Shown here in pieces: positions 25,489 to 37,019 of a DNA stretch of 64,000 bases. A model generated the notes under the pieces. That model saw only the letters and a list, made by a program, of their open reading frames with translations, searched no databases and had not been told where the DNA came from. The stretch spans positions 12,301,001-12,365,000 of the forward strand of contig NC_089856.1 of NCBI RefSeq assembly GCF_036373705.1, read 5' to 3'. A program made the translations under genes and the position numbers. The stretch's first letter is position 1; each line of letters opens with the position of its first letter. This DNA comes from Amia ocellicauda. Taxonomy: Eukaryota; Chordata; Actinopteri; Amiiformes; Amiidae.

Positions 25489-26970
25489 ATTAAATCCGTT
25501 AAAAACCACACTCCCCGTCCGGTTTGAGTGGCTTAGTAACACAGTTCAGCATTTACACTCCACTTCCGGGGTTTTGTAAAAAGGAAAATAACACCACGCC
25601 CACCCGCTTGTAGCCGCTGTGGACAGAACTTGTCATGTGATCTGAGCGCTTTACAGCACAGATGATAATATCACTACACCAGCAAAAACCTGCGGCAACC
25701 TGGTTTATCATGATCTGGTTTTCATGTCCTTTTCAATGTTTTTTTTTATTATCAACATATTTCCCTTTAATTGAAATGAGAACATTTTGATGTCAGAGCT
25801 GCAAGAGAGTGATTGTACTTGACAGAATGATATTAATATGGCATGGTAACATTGACAGTTTAGATATGTTCAGTTGTGTAAGTTTGTTGTATACTAATAC
25901 CAATAAATAAAGAAGACATTACACAGTGTGAACCATATTATTATTCGAATGGCTGATGAAGTACTTTGGAAAATGTTTCTGCTTTCAATTGTATACTTTG
26001 CTTAGGGACAGCAATGCCCACTTGTATCTCTACATTCAGTCAACCAGTAAAACACATTGTAAATGCTTTTATATTTAAAGATGTGCACTATTTAAAATGT
26101 ATTTGAATTAAAGCTGAATAATTATTTCCCAATGTATCACAAAATGCTAAGAGATCTGTTACCAATTCTGTAGAAGCTGAAAGAAGTGTTTCTTCTTATG
26201 ACCAAGTATTTACAGAACAACATCAGTCTGTGAAAGGCAGGGTTAACCATTGCCATGGCCTTAATTGTAATACCAACATGCTAAGTGACGCTTAATGTGC
26301 TGCTTATTATATTATGTTTGTAATATTTATGTTGCAGCATTGCCATTATGATTTCAGTATTTTTATATTAATTGTTCCAGCAATCATCAGTTGTGTGTTC
26401 TTACTGGTAAACTGAAACATTTAAATCGATGTAGATATTCTAACAAATAAATTTGAAGATAGTAATTAAGGGGATCGATGTCCCTTTAAATAAGCTTGAG
26501 TTGCTCCTGCCGCTTAATCAATGTGCACCTTGACTAATGACTAATTCAGAGGATTAAAGGAATCCAAAGATTATTAATCAGTAAGTGGTTTAATTAAGCA
26601 GACTACATGAGACTACTACTACTGAGAGCAGTGAAGTGCAGCTTTAGAAAGCAGGTCGCATTAAACACAGGGCCCTACTTCAACCTCATTTCTTAGTCAC
26701 TTAATGGAACTAATTATACACTTAGCTGAACCAGTTTCCTTGGTGTAATGCAGGATTTTGATTTTAAAGATTTATAAAAAAATCTCCTGGATTCAGCCCC
26801 CTAAATAACTAAATTGCAAGAGCACTACATTATTACTGCTACAATGCACACACTACATTGCCACACACATACACACACTATTACCGCAACATATAGTAAA
26901 CTATTAATTGTACATACACACACATACTACACTACACTATTGTTGTTGATGTACGCTACACTTGAGATTA
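25178..26970. other. Intergenic spacer with TA repeat
   Basis: No gene was recognised. The part next to 25178 should include the MFSD5 promoter. An (AT)n run occupies about 25451-25490, and the rest is AT-rich unique-looking sequence. Confidence 0.4.
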
Positions 26971-26971
26971 T

Positions 26972-27275
26972 CAGTCAATCAATCAAACTTTATTTATAAA
27001 GCACTGTAAAACAACCAAGTAGACCAAAGTGCTGTACAGAAATATAAATACACATAAAATAGACCAAAATAAACATAATAAATAAACAAAATATCAATGT
27101 CAATCGTCAAAGGCCAAAGAAAAAAGGTGGGTTTTAAGAAATGTTTTAAAAAAGACAATGATGGGGACTGTTTAATAAACAATGGCAAATCATTCCACAG
27201 TTTAGGAGCTGCCACAGCAAAGGCACAATCCCCTCTGAGCTTACGCTTTGCTTTGGGCACAATCAGGAGCAATTA
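26972..27275 (-). mobile_element. L2-like LINE 3' fragment
   Basis: The minus-strand frame reads LRGDCAFAVAAPKLWNDLPL, the C-terminal reverse-transcriptase text typical of fish L2-like LINEs. It ends in the tail TTTATAAATAAAGTTTGATT followed by short TGAT units, running off at about 26972. It is only the last ~300 bp of an element. Confidence 0.8.
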
Positions 27276-27334
27276 AATTAATTAAATAAATGAAGCATTT
27301 CTATTGGAATAAACAACAATACATGTTTTGGCTT

Positions 27335-27356
27335 TCTTTCTTTCTTTCTTTCTTTA
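27335..27356 (+). repeat. (TTTC)n microsatellite
   Basis: About five CTTT units between the L2-like fragment and the last thioesterase-like exon. Confidence 0.9.
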
Positions 27357-27883
27357 TTTCAAACTGAAAATTCCCAGTCAAACTCAGTCCAAGCCCACAA
27401 CACAGTGTATTGGATTAGCCAATAAGCACACTGGATACTACATAAGGCTAGTCTGTCCTCAGGTGATGATCTAGAAACGCCAGGATCCTCTTCCAGGCAT
27501 CCTCCTGGGCCACAGCGTGGGGCTGGAGCTGACCGCCCCAAAGAGCGGTCACTGACAGAGGGACAGAGAGAGAGACAATGTATTTGCAAAAGGTCTCTAA
27601 ATAGCATATAGTAAAGTATTTGGATCCTTATTGGATAGTGTTTGTAGTTTGTCTGCATTTACTTTGTATTTTACAAGCTGGCCAGTCCTGCTCCCCTTTA
27701 CACTGTTCTGAATGAACTGGATTTAGTGTTGGAAATGCTCTATACAGTTTTAGCACAGTGTTAAAGTTCATATAAGTTTAATATAATTTAATTTGGGTGG
27801 GGGGGTGGGAGGAGAGAAAGAGACAGATCACTGAGAGAGAGATAATGAGAGAAAAAGGAAAAGATGGAGAGATCAGTGAAATA

Positions 27884-29088
27884 CAGTGAGGGAAAAAAGT
27901 ATTTGATCCCCTGCTGATTTTGTATGTTTGCCCACTGACAAAGAAATGATCAGTCTATAATTTTAATGGTAGGTGTGAGACAGTGAGAGACAGAATAACA
28001 ACAACAAAATTCAGAAAAACGCATTTCAAAAAAGTTATAAATTGATTTGCATGTTAATGAGGGAAATAAGTATTTGACCCCTTCGACTCAGTACTTGGTG
28101 GAAAAACCCTTGTTGGTAATAACAGAGGTCAGACGTTTCTTGTAGTTGGCCACCAGGTTTGCACACATCTCAGGAGGGATTTTGTCCCACTCCTCTTTGC
28201 AGATCCTCTCCAAGTCATTAAGGTTTCGAGACTGATGTTTGGCAACTCGAACATTCAGCTCCGTCCACAGATTTCCTATGGGATTAAGGTCTGGAGACTG
28301 GCTAGGCCTCTCCAGGACCTTAATGTGCTTCTTCTTGAGCCACTCCTTTGTTGCCTTGGCTGTGTGTTTTGGTTCATTGTCATGCTGGAATACCCATCCA
28401 CGGCCCATTTTCAATGCCCTGGCTGAGGGAGGGAGGTTCTCACCCAAGATTTGAAGGTACATGGCCCCGTCCATCGTCCCTTTGATGCGGTGCAGTTGTC
28501 CTGTCCCCTTAGCAGAAAAACACCCTCAAAGCATAATGTTTCCACCTCCATGTTTGACGGTGGGGATGGTGTTCTTGGGGTCATTCCTCCTCCTACAAAC
28601 ACGGTGAGTTGAGTTAATGCCAAAGAGCTCGATTTTGGTCTCATCTGACCACAACACTTTCACCCAGTTCTCCTCTGAATCATTCAGATGTTCATTGGCA
28701 AACTTCAGACGGGCCTGTACATGTGCTTTCTTGAGCAGGGGGACCTTGCGGGCGCTGCAGGATTTCAGTCCTTCACGGCGTAGTGTGTTACCAATTGTTT
28801 TCTTGGTGACTATGGTCCCAGCTGCCTTGAGATCATTAACAAGATCCTCCCGTGTAGTTCTGGGCTGATTCCTCACCGTTCTCATGATCATTGAAACTCC
28901 ACGAGGTGAGATCTTGCATGGAGCCCCAGACCGAGGGAGACTGACAGTTATTTTGTGTTTCTTCCATTTGCGAATAATCGCACCAACTGTTGTCACCTTC
29001 TCACCAAGCTGCTTGGCGATGGTCTTGTAGCCCATTCCAGCCTTGTGTAGGTCTACAATCTTGTCCCTGACATCCTTGGACATCCTGG
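27884..29088 (-). mobile_element. Tc1-like transposon, one end missing, transposase with one stop
   Basis: The left end is intact: a TA at 27882-27883 followed by CAGTGAGGGAAAAAAGTATT. The minus-strand transposase frame 29083-28088 (331 codons before the final stop) opens with [20 protein letters not shown]. It has a helix-turn-helix N-terminus and the acidic motifs WSDETKIE and [12 protein letters not shown]. It carries one in-frame TGA at 28526-28528 where the family has Trp (ML-W-GCF). The third catalytic position reads NPIGNLW instead of NPIENLW. The other terminal repeat is missing: homology stops at the transposase start, where host exon sequence begins. Confidence 0.92.
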
Positions 29089-29178
29089 ATCCGGATCAGC
29101 AGGCCAGACTTCCCTGCTGCCCCCAGCCTCTTCTCGATCTGGCACACAAAGGTTTAAAATCAGAATTACCAACTAGAC

Positions 29179-29387
29179 CAGTGGCTCACTACCCTGGTGC
29201 TGGAGGTCCTTGTGTCCGCTGGTTTATCGTTCCAAGTGAGCCCTTAATTGAACTCATTCCAACCTTATCAGTTGTTCTCAGCTCTGAAATTGGTAGGGAT
29301 TGGCCAGTTACAATTGGGCTGCTAACTGGGCTGGAATGAAAACCATCAGACACAGGGGTCTTCTAGGAGCAGGGTTGGGAACAACTG
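29179..29387. mobile_element. MITE with ~56-bp imperfect terminal inverted repeats
   Basis: The left end, CAGTGGCTCACTACCCTGGT, pairs with the reverse complement of the right end ending at 29387. The paired arms run about 56 bp with scattered mismatches. Related text occurs near 2160-2200 and 15130-15170. No transposase is present. Confidence 0.6.
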
Positions 29388-29682
29388 AATGAATCTCTCA
29401 ATCTGGACACTTTTAAGACCAAACAGGAGATCAACCAGAACTACAAAAATCCATTGCTCTGACACCACAACCGAACAAGGATTTTGAAGCAGTAATATTC
29501 AATATTAATTACTATTATTATGATACGTTTTTTGTGCAGTGGGTTGTTGTGCAGTAAAGTGTGTGTGTAGCAATCAGTGATAGCAGCTCCTCACCTCATC
29601 AGCGTTCTCGGTGGCTGCACAGCACTGGTCATCCTCTCCCACAATCAATAGCAGGGGGCAACGCAGACTCTCGACCTACAAA

Positions 29683-29708
29683 ACACACACACACACACAC
29701 ACACACAC
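29683..29708 (+). repeat. (CA)n microsatellite
   Basis: A CA run that starts about 8 bp upstream of a thioesterase-like exon (29595-29675) on the minus strand. Confidence 0.9.
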
Positions 29709-30099
29709 TTTTACTGTACATTACTGCAATGGGGAATGACAATGCTAGGATTCAGCACACAAATGTCACTGAAGTCCTGGCCAGTGATATCCTTATAAGC
29801 ATTTGTATATATTCACTATAGGTCTGCATGTCAGGGCCTCATGAAAAAAACAACTATAAAAACATGATACTTTATAGTTCTCTTTTGACAAGAAGGAACA
29901 TTTCTTGAAGAAGCATAGAGGAGGATCTCTGGTACATGGCTGTGTAGTTTGTTCCTGACCCTAGTTCTGTTCTGGTCTTAATTTCCACTTGCAACCTAGG
30001 GTCAATGATTAATTACTGAGTTCAATGTGTAGACAGGGCTGTTTTTGTACATCCTCTTCAGGGTTAAAATAGCTGAGTCAAATCCCTTGTCTGTAATTC

Positions 30100-31830
30100 C
30101 CTCTGTGTGTGCCAGTGTCAGTATGGGCCAGTATGAGACAGTGTGGGACAGTGTCAGTGTGGTCCAGTGCGAGACAGTGTGTGCCAGTGTCAGTGTGTGC
30201 CATGTGTGAGACAGTGTGTGCCAGTGTCAGTGTGGTCCAGTGTGAGACAATGTGTGCCAGTGTCAGTGTGTGCCATGTGTGAGACAGTGTGTGCCAGTGT
30301 CAGTGTGGTCCAGTGTGAGACAATGTGTGCCAGAGTCAGTGTGTGCCATGTGTGAGACAGTGTGTGCCAGTGTCAGTGTGGTCCAGTGTGAGACAGTGTG
30401 TGCCAGTGTCACTGTGGGACAGTGTGAGACAGTGTGTGCCAGTGTCAGTGTGATCCAGTGTGTGCCAGTGTCAGTGTGTGCCAGTGTGAGACAGTGTGTG
30501 CCAGTGTCAGTGTGTGCCAGTGTGAGACAGTGTGTGCCAGTGTCAGTGTGATCCAGTGTGAGACAGTGTGTGCCAGTGTCAGTGTGTGCCATGTGTGAGA
30601 CAGCGTGTGCCAGTGTCAGTGTGGTCCAGTGTGAGACAATGTGTGCCAGTGTCACTGTGGGACAGTGTGAGACAGTGTGTGCCAGTGTCAGTGTGATCCA
30701 GTGTGAGACAGTGTGTGCCAGTGTCAGTGTGTGCCAGTGTGAGACAGTGTGTGCCAGTGTCAGTGTGGGACAGTGTGTGCCAGTGTCAGTGTGATCCAGT
30801 GTGTGCCAGTGACAGTGTGTACCAGTGTGAGACAGTGTGATACAGTGTGTGCCAGTGTCAGTGTGTGCCAGTGTGAGACAGTGTGTGCCAGTGTCAGTGT
30901 GTGCCAGTGTCAGTGTGATCCAGTGTGAGACAGTGTGTGCCAGTGTCAGTGTGATCCAGTGTGAGACAGTGTGTGCCAGTGTCAGTGTGTGCCAGTGTGA
31001 AACAGTGTGTGCCAGTGTCAGTGTGTGCCATGTGTGAGACAGTGTGTGCCAGTGTCAGTGTGGGCCAGTGTGAGACAGTGTGTGACAGTGTCAGTGTGGG
31101 CCAGTGTGAGACAGTGTGTGACAGTGTCAGTGTGGGCCAGTGTGAGACAGTGTGTGACAGTGTCAGTGTGGGCCAGTGTGAGACAGTGTGTGACAGTGTC
31201 AGTGTGGGCCAGTGTGAGACAGTGTGTGACAGTGTCAGTGTGGGCCAGTGTGAGACAGTGTGTGACAGTGTCAGTGTGGGCCAGTGTGAGACAGTGTGTG
31301 ACAGTGTCAGTGTGGGCCAGTGTGAGACAGTGTGTGACAGTGTCAGTGTGGGCCAGTGTGAGACAGTGTGTGACAGTGTCAGTGTGGTCCAGTGTGAGAC
31401 AGTGTGTGACAGTGTCAGTGTGGGCCAGTGTGAGACAGTGTGTGACAGTGTCAGTGTGGGCCAGTGTGAGACAGTGTGTGACAGTGTCAGTGTGGGCCAG
31501 TGTGAGACAGTGTGTGACAGTGTCAGTGTGGGCCAGTGTGAGACAGTGTGTGACAGTGTCAGTGTGGGCCAGTGTGAGACAGTGTGTGACAGTGTCAGTG
31601 TGGGCCAGTGTGAGACAGTGTGTGACAGTGTCAGTGTGGGCCAGTGTGAGACAGTGTGTGACAGTGTCAGTGTGGGCCAGTGTGAGACAGTGTGTGACAG
31701 TGTCAGTGTGGGCCAGTGTGAGACAGTGTGTGACAGTGTCAGTGTGGGCCAGTGTGAGACAGTGTGTGACAGTGTCAGTGTGGTCCAGTGTGAGACAGTG
31801 TGTGACAGTGTCAGTGTGGGCCAGTGTGTG
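30100..31830. repeat. Minisatellite, 36-bp unit with degenerate flank
   Basis: From about 31040 to 31830 the array is nearly perfect, about 22 copies of a 36-bp unit built from GTGTGAGACA, GTGTGTGACA, GTGTCA and GTGTGGGCCA. From 30100 to 31040 the same sub-blocks recur in irregular order. Because 36 is a multiple of 3, several frames stay open (for example a 12-residue repeat CETVCDSVSVGQ over about 300 codons). These are not genes. The array lies in an intron of the thioesterase-like locus and stops within a few bases of the exon 31838-31931. Confidence 0.95.
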
Positions 31831-31931
31831 TTGGAACCTTTAGTTTGTACTCAGGTGGAATGTTGCTGGGCAGACAGATATCTCGGAAGATGACGTGTCC
31901 TTGTTCATCAAATCGCCATAACTTCTGATTT

Positions 31932-31979
<48 letters not shown>
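31932..31979 (+). repeat. (GA)n microsatellite
   Basis: A GA run that forms the pyrimidine tract of the acceptor for the exon 31931-31838 on the minus strand. Confidence 0.95.
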
Positions 31980-32149
31980 TAGACAGAGAATGTGGAAGTG
32001 CTCTATTAAACCCTGCTGTAAGCTGCAACATGACTGGACCAGAGGCCAATATAGGTCAGGTTTATTTACTGGTTCGTTTACTGCACAATAAATAAATCTA
32101 TCACCATATACCCTTGTTTCTGTGTCTGTTTCCCAAGGCCCCACCTATT

Positions 32150-33460
32150 ACAAGAGCCCAGCACTGTGGCAACCCCCTACTGTATTACACTGGTGGAGGA
32201 TGCAGACATAGTCTGGCTGGTCTCAGGAAGTGCCAGGAGTAGGAAAAAAAAGAAGAGACCATGGACATCACTGCATTGGAAGACCTACTGGGCTGCTGCA
32301 AGGAACAAAGAGCAGAAGTGCATGAAGTGCGGAAATGAAGAAGGGCAGTAGGGTGTTCACTGATCAGTCATCTGACACTAGAGAGCCTGGGAGGATGAGT
32401 AGACCCAACTGGTCCAGAATTCTGTCCCTATTGGCCTATTGGAGTATCGCCATGAGGAGTCAATGTGCCCATACAGTGTCATGCGAAAGTAATCACCCCC
32501 CCTGCTCATTTTTCCTATTTTGTGGCATTACAGCCTGGAATTTAAATTTATTTTTTTGGAATTCATGTAATGGACATACACAAAATAGTCCAAATTGGTG
32601 AAGTGAAATAACTTGTTTTAAAAAATTCTAAAAAATAAAAAACAGAAAAGTGGTGCGTGCATATGTATTCACCCCCTTTGCCATGAAGCCCCTAAATAAG
32701 ATCTGGTGCAACCAATTACCTTCAGAAGTCACATAATTAATTAAAATCCACCTGTGTGCAATCTAAGTGTCACATGATCTCAGTATATATACACCTGTTC
32801 TGAAAGGCCCCAGAGTCTGCTACACAACCGAGCAAGGGGCACCACCAAGCAAGCAGTACCATGAAGACTAAGGAGCTCTCCAAACAGGTCAGGGACAGAG
32901 TTGTGTAGAAGTACAGATCAGGGTTGGGTTATGAAAAATATCAGAAACTTTGAACATCCTACGGAGCACCATTAAATCCATTATTAATAAATGGAAAGAA
33001 TATGGCACCACAACTAACCTTCCAAGAGAGGGCCACCCACCAAAACTCACGGACCAGGCAAGGAGGGCATTAATCAGAGGGGCAACAAAGAGACCAAATA
33101 TAACCCTGAAGGAGCTGCAAAGCTCCACAGCAGTGATTGGTGTATCTGTCCATAGGACCACTTTAAGCCATGTGTAAATCAAATGATACAAACCCCCCAA
33201 AAATCCATTTTAATTCAAAGTTGTAAGGCAACAAAATAGGAAAAATGCCAAGGGGGGTTAATACTTTCGCAAGGCACTGTATAAGAAAAGGAAGGACTTT
33301 GCCATCCGTGTCCCCAGAGCCTGAGAGATGGAGATACTGACAGCCCTCGAGTCACTTGAGCAGCTGCACCTACAGTTGGATCTGTCACTCTCCTAGGGCT
33401 CTAGGATCAAGATTGACACAGCTACTGCTATTTTAACTTGAGTGCCTGAGACATCTCTCC
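32150..33460 (+). mobile_element. Possible LTR-retroelement gag-like remnant split by a Tc1-like element
   Basis: Text on both sides of the insertion at 32474-33279 looks like parts of one decayed coding region: an acidic and basic stretch with EDLLGCCKEQRAEVHEVRK near 32270, and EILTALESLEQLHLQLDL near 33330. The TGGTGGAGGATGC text near 32190 resembles a post-LTR primer-binding region. No protease or RT was seen. The identification is weak. Confidence 0.3.
32474..33279 (+). mobile_element. Internally deleted Tc1-like element with both ends
   Basis: The ends CAGTGTCATGCGAAAGTAAT and the reverse complement of ACTTTCGCAAGGCACTG (ending 33279) form matching terminal repeats, flanked by TA at 32472-32473 and 33280-33281. 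Inside, only the N-terminal transposase part remains (KEYGTTTNLPREGHPPKLTD, then LIRGATKRPNITLKELQ). The catalytic half is deleted, so it is non-autonomous. Confidence 0.88.
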
Positions 33461-35400
33461 ACTGCTCCAAACATGATTATTTGGCCATGGCATCAGTCCA
33501 GTACCGTTTGAGCGTGGTGGACGATACACCCAGTGTGCTGGTACACCCATATGGCTGAATAGCAGGGGCCCATGTGCTATAGCACCTTCTGTGGTGCATA
33601 CTGGTGCAGTGCATACAGTGGTGAAAATATCTCTTGCTGGCTACTGATTGGTGAAACGTCTTGGTAGATGAAGTGCTGAAATAGTGCCCATATTGGGTCG
33701 TGCCACCCACCGCAAAAAAAAAAGTAACCCTTTTGTAACCCTTTTGTATCTCTTGTCTCCGGGGGAATATTAATGTATGTTTTCTTTTGTGCTTTTTCTT
33801 TTTTCATGGACACACAGTACGGAGTGAGCAGGTTCCTCTACAAATTTCCATCTGTGCACCACCTGTGGGCAATGCAATTTTCTACCCGAGGACCCTACCT
33901 TCTATCTGATCTGTGTGCATTTCCAATAGCTCATGCACCTCAAGCAGCTGGCAAGGGTCTCCAGACTTTATGGTTCCCCAAAAAGCTAGCAGACCTCAAC
34001 ATGGGCATCTGGGATCAGGCTCTCCCTCAGCCCCTAACCTCCAGCTGCCCAGTCCAGCACTCATGTGCAGCTTTCCACTTCACCGTCACACTCTCTTCCT
34101 ACACGCTGCCATGGAAGTGCTCAATGCCAGGATCGATTAGGTCTCTGAAATCCTGTACAAACGCATCACCTCCTGGAGCGCACCGCCCTGAGCCTAGCAG
34201 ACACAGGGTCGCGCTGCTTGTAGCCGGTCTGACACCAGGGTGCGGTGTAGGACAGGAAATTGTGTTGCAATGCCATCTTCATCACCCACACCATAGCCCT
34301 GAAGGGCTCCAGCAGCCTCTGACCCACCAGTAAATCCCACACCCTGGACCCCTGGGAGCTCAAAATGATATCCATTGGATACTCCCTACAGTTCTAAGTC
34401 CAACCCCCTGCTTACAGGGATGTGGCATGGATGCAAGTGAAGGAACTGTTGCAATGCACGGTATGTTGCCTCTGGTGCAGCACAAGGGAAAGACAGCAGT
34501 TTTCATCCCCACTCTGAACTCTGTCAAACCCCCCGCAAGCACCACACTTGATTTTCAAATGTCTTATAATAAGAATGGGTCACTCACTCATACAGTATTG
34601 CTGTTCTGCTCACCAGTCATGTTGATCACCATCCCACCAGTTCCTCCGATTCCGATCACACACCTGGGCTAAGGTGGTAAAATCAAGAAAACTCAAAAGC
34701 ATTAACATAGCAAGACAAAGTATCCTCCACAAGGCAACGTGTTGTACAAGACATCTTGTTGCTCCCATGGGGGAAAATAAATAAATAACAAATACAAAAT
34801 CTGGGATATGATTGGGCAAGGCACAGGTGGTGATCTTAAACACTTTAGATGGGGCAGTGAAGTAGTGGAAAAGGTAGCAGCAAGGTAATGCTCTGAGTTT
34901 TACGTTTTCTAGCTTTTCTTTCTCTCCTGTCTCTCTCTTTCTTCACTTCCACTTAACCTATGTCACAGGCTCACTATTTCCCCCATCTCTCTCTCTCTCC
35001 CTCTCTCTCACACACACACATACACTCTCTTAGGGTTTTCCAAGCCCAGCTTGTTCCACTTCAGATTGGAAGTTTTTATACATTTCAGACAAAGTGATTC
35101 TAATCTCTTTCCCTCCAAACCTCTGATTGGTCAGGTTTGGGATAATACAATTTCAGTTTCAATCAACCAAGCCCTTGCCATTCCTCTCCCTTGATTCCTG
35201 CTAGAATGTGTATTGGAGGTGTGATGGCATTTAGGAATGTGAAAATGGTACAAATGTTACCTAGAGTTGTCTATTGTCTAGTTTTACCTTTTCAAAATGC
35301 AAGGTGTTCTTTTACGGTAATGTTAAATTTGAAATGTACCTATCAGAAGAATCTTGTGGTGATTTTGTTAATGTGTCGGCCCAATTTCTGTTGTAGTGTT
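33461..35400. other. Intronic sequence without recognised genes
   Basis: Long frames at 33773-34333 (plus) and nearby have no family I recognise, and no exon of the thioesterase-like gene was found. A CT/CA-rich block lies near 34990-35025. A decayed retroelement is possible but unproven. Confidence 0.35.
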
Positions 35401-35824
35401 AAGGGGGGGGGGTATTTTGATAGAGCATTTTAGCTCTGAGCTGAACTCTGATCTAAAGAAGACCTCTCCCCCAAAGTTATCAGATTTCCTGAGCTCATCG
35501 TCACGTGAACTGTTCTATATCAAAGTGGCAGTCTTGGGAGGATGGCACCGAGAATGGGCCAAATGGCTTGGAATCCCTGTGGTGAAATGTCTGGGGAATA
35601 GGGCCTAGAGGTAATAAAAAAGCTTTGAAGTGGACGAGACCGAAATCCCGAAACAGAGCTACGAACCCAGGCCAACCGGCATTTCCAAAAGATGACATGG
35701 ATTGACATCAGTCATAAATCGAGCCCCCTCCAATAGGACACTGGGGGCTGAAACCGAAATCCTATATCACAAACTCAAGATCCAATCATCTATTGATCTG
35801 ACAGGCGTATAAAGGGTAGCGCTA

Positions 35825-35861
<37 letters not shown>

Positions 35862-37019
35862 TGAACCAGTAACTCGCTGCCAAAGCTCAACCTGTAGCTC
35901 TGTTGCCAGAACCAGAACCAGAAACCAACTAAGTCTTTGCCGGCAACAGAAGAGCTAAACTGGGTGAAGGAGATTGAGCCGTACAAAGAATTACTTAAAG
36001 AACTTTACTTGACCCTTGGAAACGAACAGGGCCCTGCTTTCCTCAAAGACTTTGTCTTCAAGTAACTACGGTGGAAACCCTGCTTACAAAGAAGATTTTG
36101 TGCACAACCTTGGAGTCTTCAAACCAGTGGAAAATCTGTTTGGAAAAGACTCTACTTTCGCAAAACCCCAACTTCCAGGTGCATCGCCTCAGTGGAAGTT
36201 CTTGGACAAAGCCGAACCGGACTGCCTTTGTTCCAAACCACACGGACCTCGTGCCGTGTGTTTTATTTGAGCCCGAAGCCAGAGCGGCCTCTCTGCGATG
36301 AAGTTCAGATAAGTTTAACAGTTTGGAGTTTATTATACATGGCATTTGAGAAATCAATTAGAAATGTTATTCTGTGAGTCATAAACTCTAGAATGTGTAA
36401 TATCATTTAGTATTTTCTTAAATATAAATGAGTGGTGCATTAAACTGTTTTGTTTGACAATTTTAGAAATAAAATCTGTCAACGCCGAGAAATATCTTCT
36501 CATTCCTGTTGAACTGTTTAGTCTGAAATTGACACATGTTAATAGACACTAGATTATAGGTGGCCCTGCCTATCCTTAATCATTGAACAGTAATCAATTA
36601 GGGAGAATTCTGGTAACAAGAAATGATAGAATCTTTCTCGGCACCCAAACATAAATGAGACTGATATATATAACGAGAAGTTATTTGGCATAAATACTAA
36701 CCTGCATAGTTAGTTGATGTCCGACTAACAATACTAATGAGAGACTCACCTTCGTCTTACTAAGCGGTATTGTAGTCAATGTGTTTGTAATTGTGTGTAA
36801 CGTTTTGTGTGTCATCATATGCGATTCCATGGTCTTTGATTTGGTCACTGAAGTGATTTGTCTTTGATTTGTTGATCTTGGGTGAATTTTAATTAGTTGT
36901 TCCCTTTTTGTATAACTAGTATGGTGCTACATTTAGTCTTTGTTTTTAATAAATTTGAGAATTTATATCTTCGTAATTGGTGTCTGTGTCCAATTATTGC
37001 AGAAATTGATTCTACAAGA
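35400..37019 (+). other. Unclassified region with promoter-like text, possible LTR
   Basis: A TATA-like box (GTATAAAGGG near 35807) is followed by a CT microsatellite (35828-35859) and a Gln/Pro/Glu-rich open stretch up to 36270. Polyadenylation-type AATAAA signals lie near 36467 and 36948. This order resembles a retroelement LTR and leader, but I found no paired repeat or enzyme domain. Confidence 0.25.

Noticed and set aside
30100..31830. CRISPR array
   Set aside because: The 36-bp units are contiguous without unique spacers, and the genome is eukaryotic.
30961..31893. 310-codon frame rich in Cys, Ser and Val (repeat CETVCDSVSVGQ)
   Set aside because: It is the translation of a 36-bp minisatellite; several frames are open for the same reason, and there is no start context, splice evidence or family.
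33773..34333. 186-codon plus-strand frame as a gene
   Set aside because: No family motif, no splice structure, atypical composition, and it lies in a transposon-rich intron.
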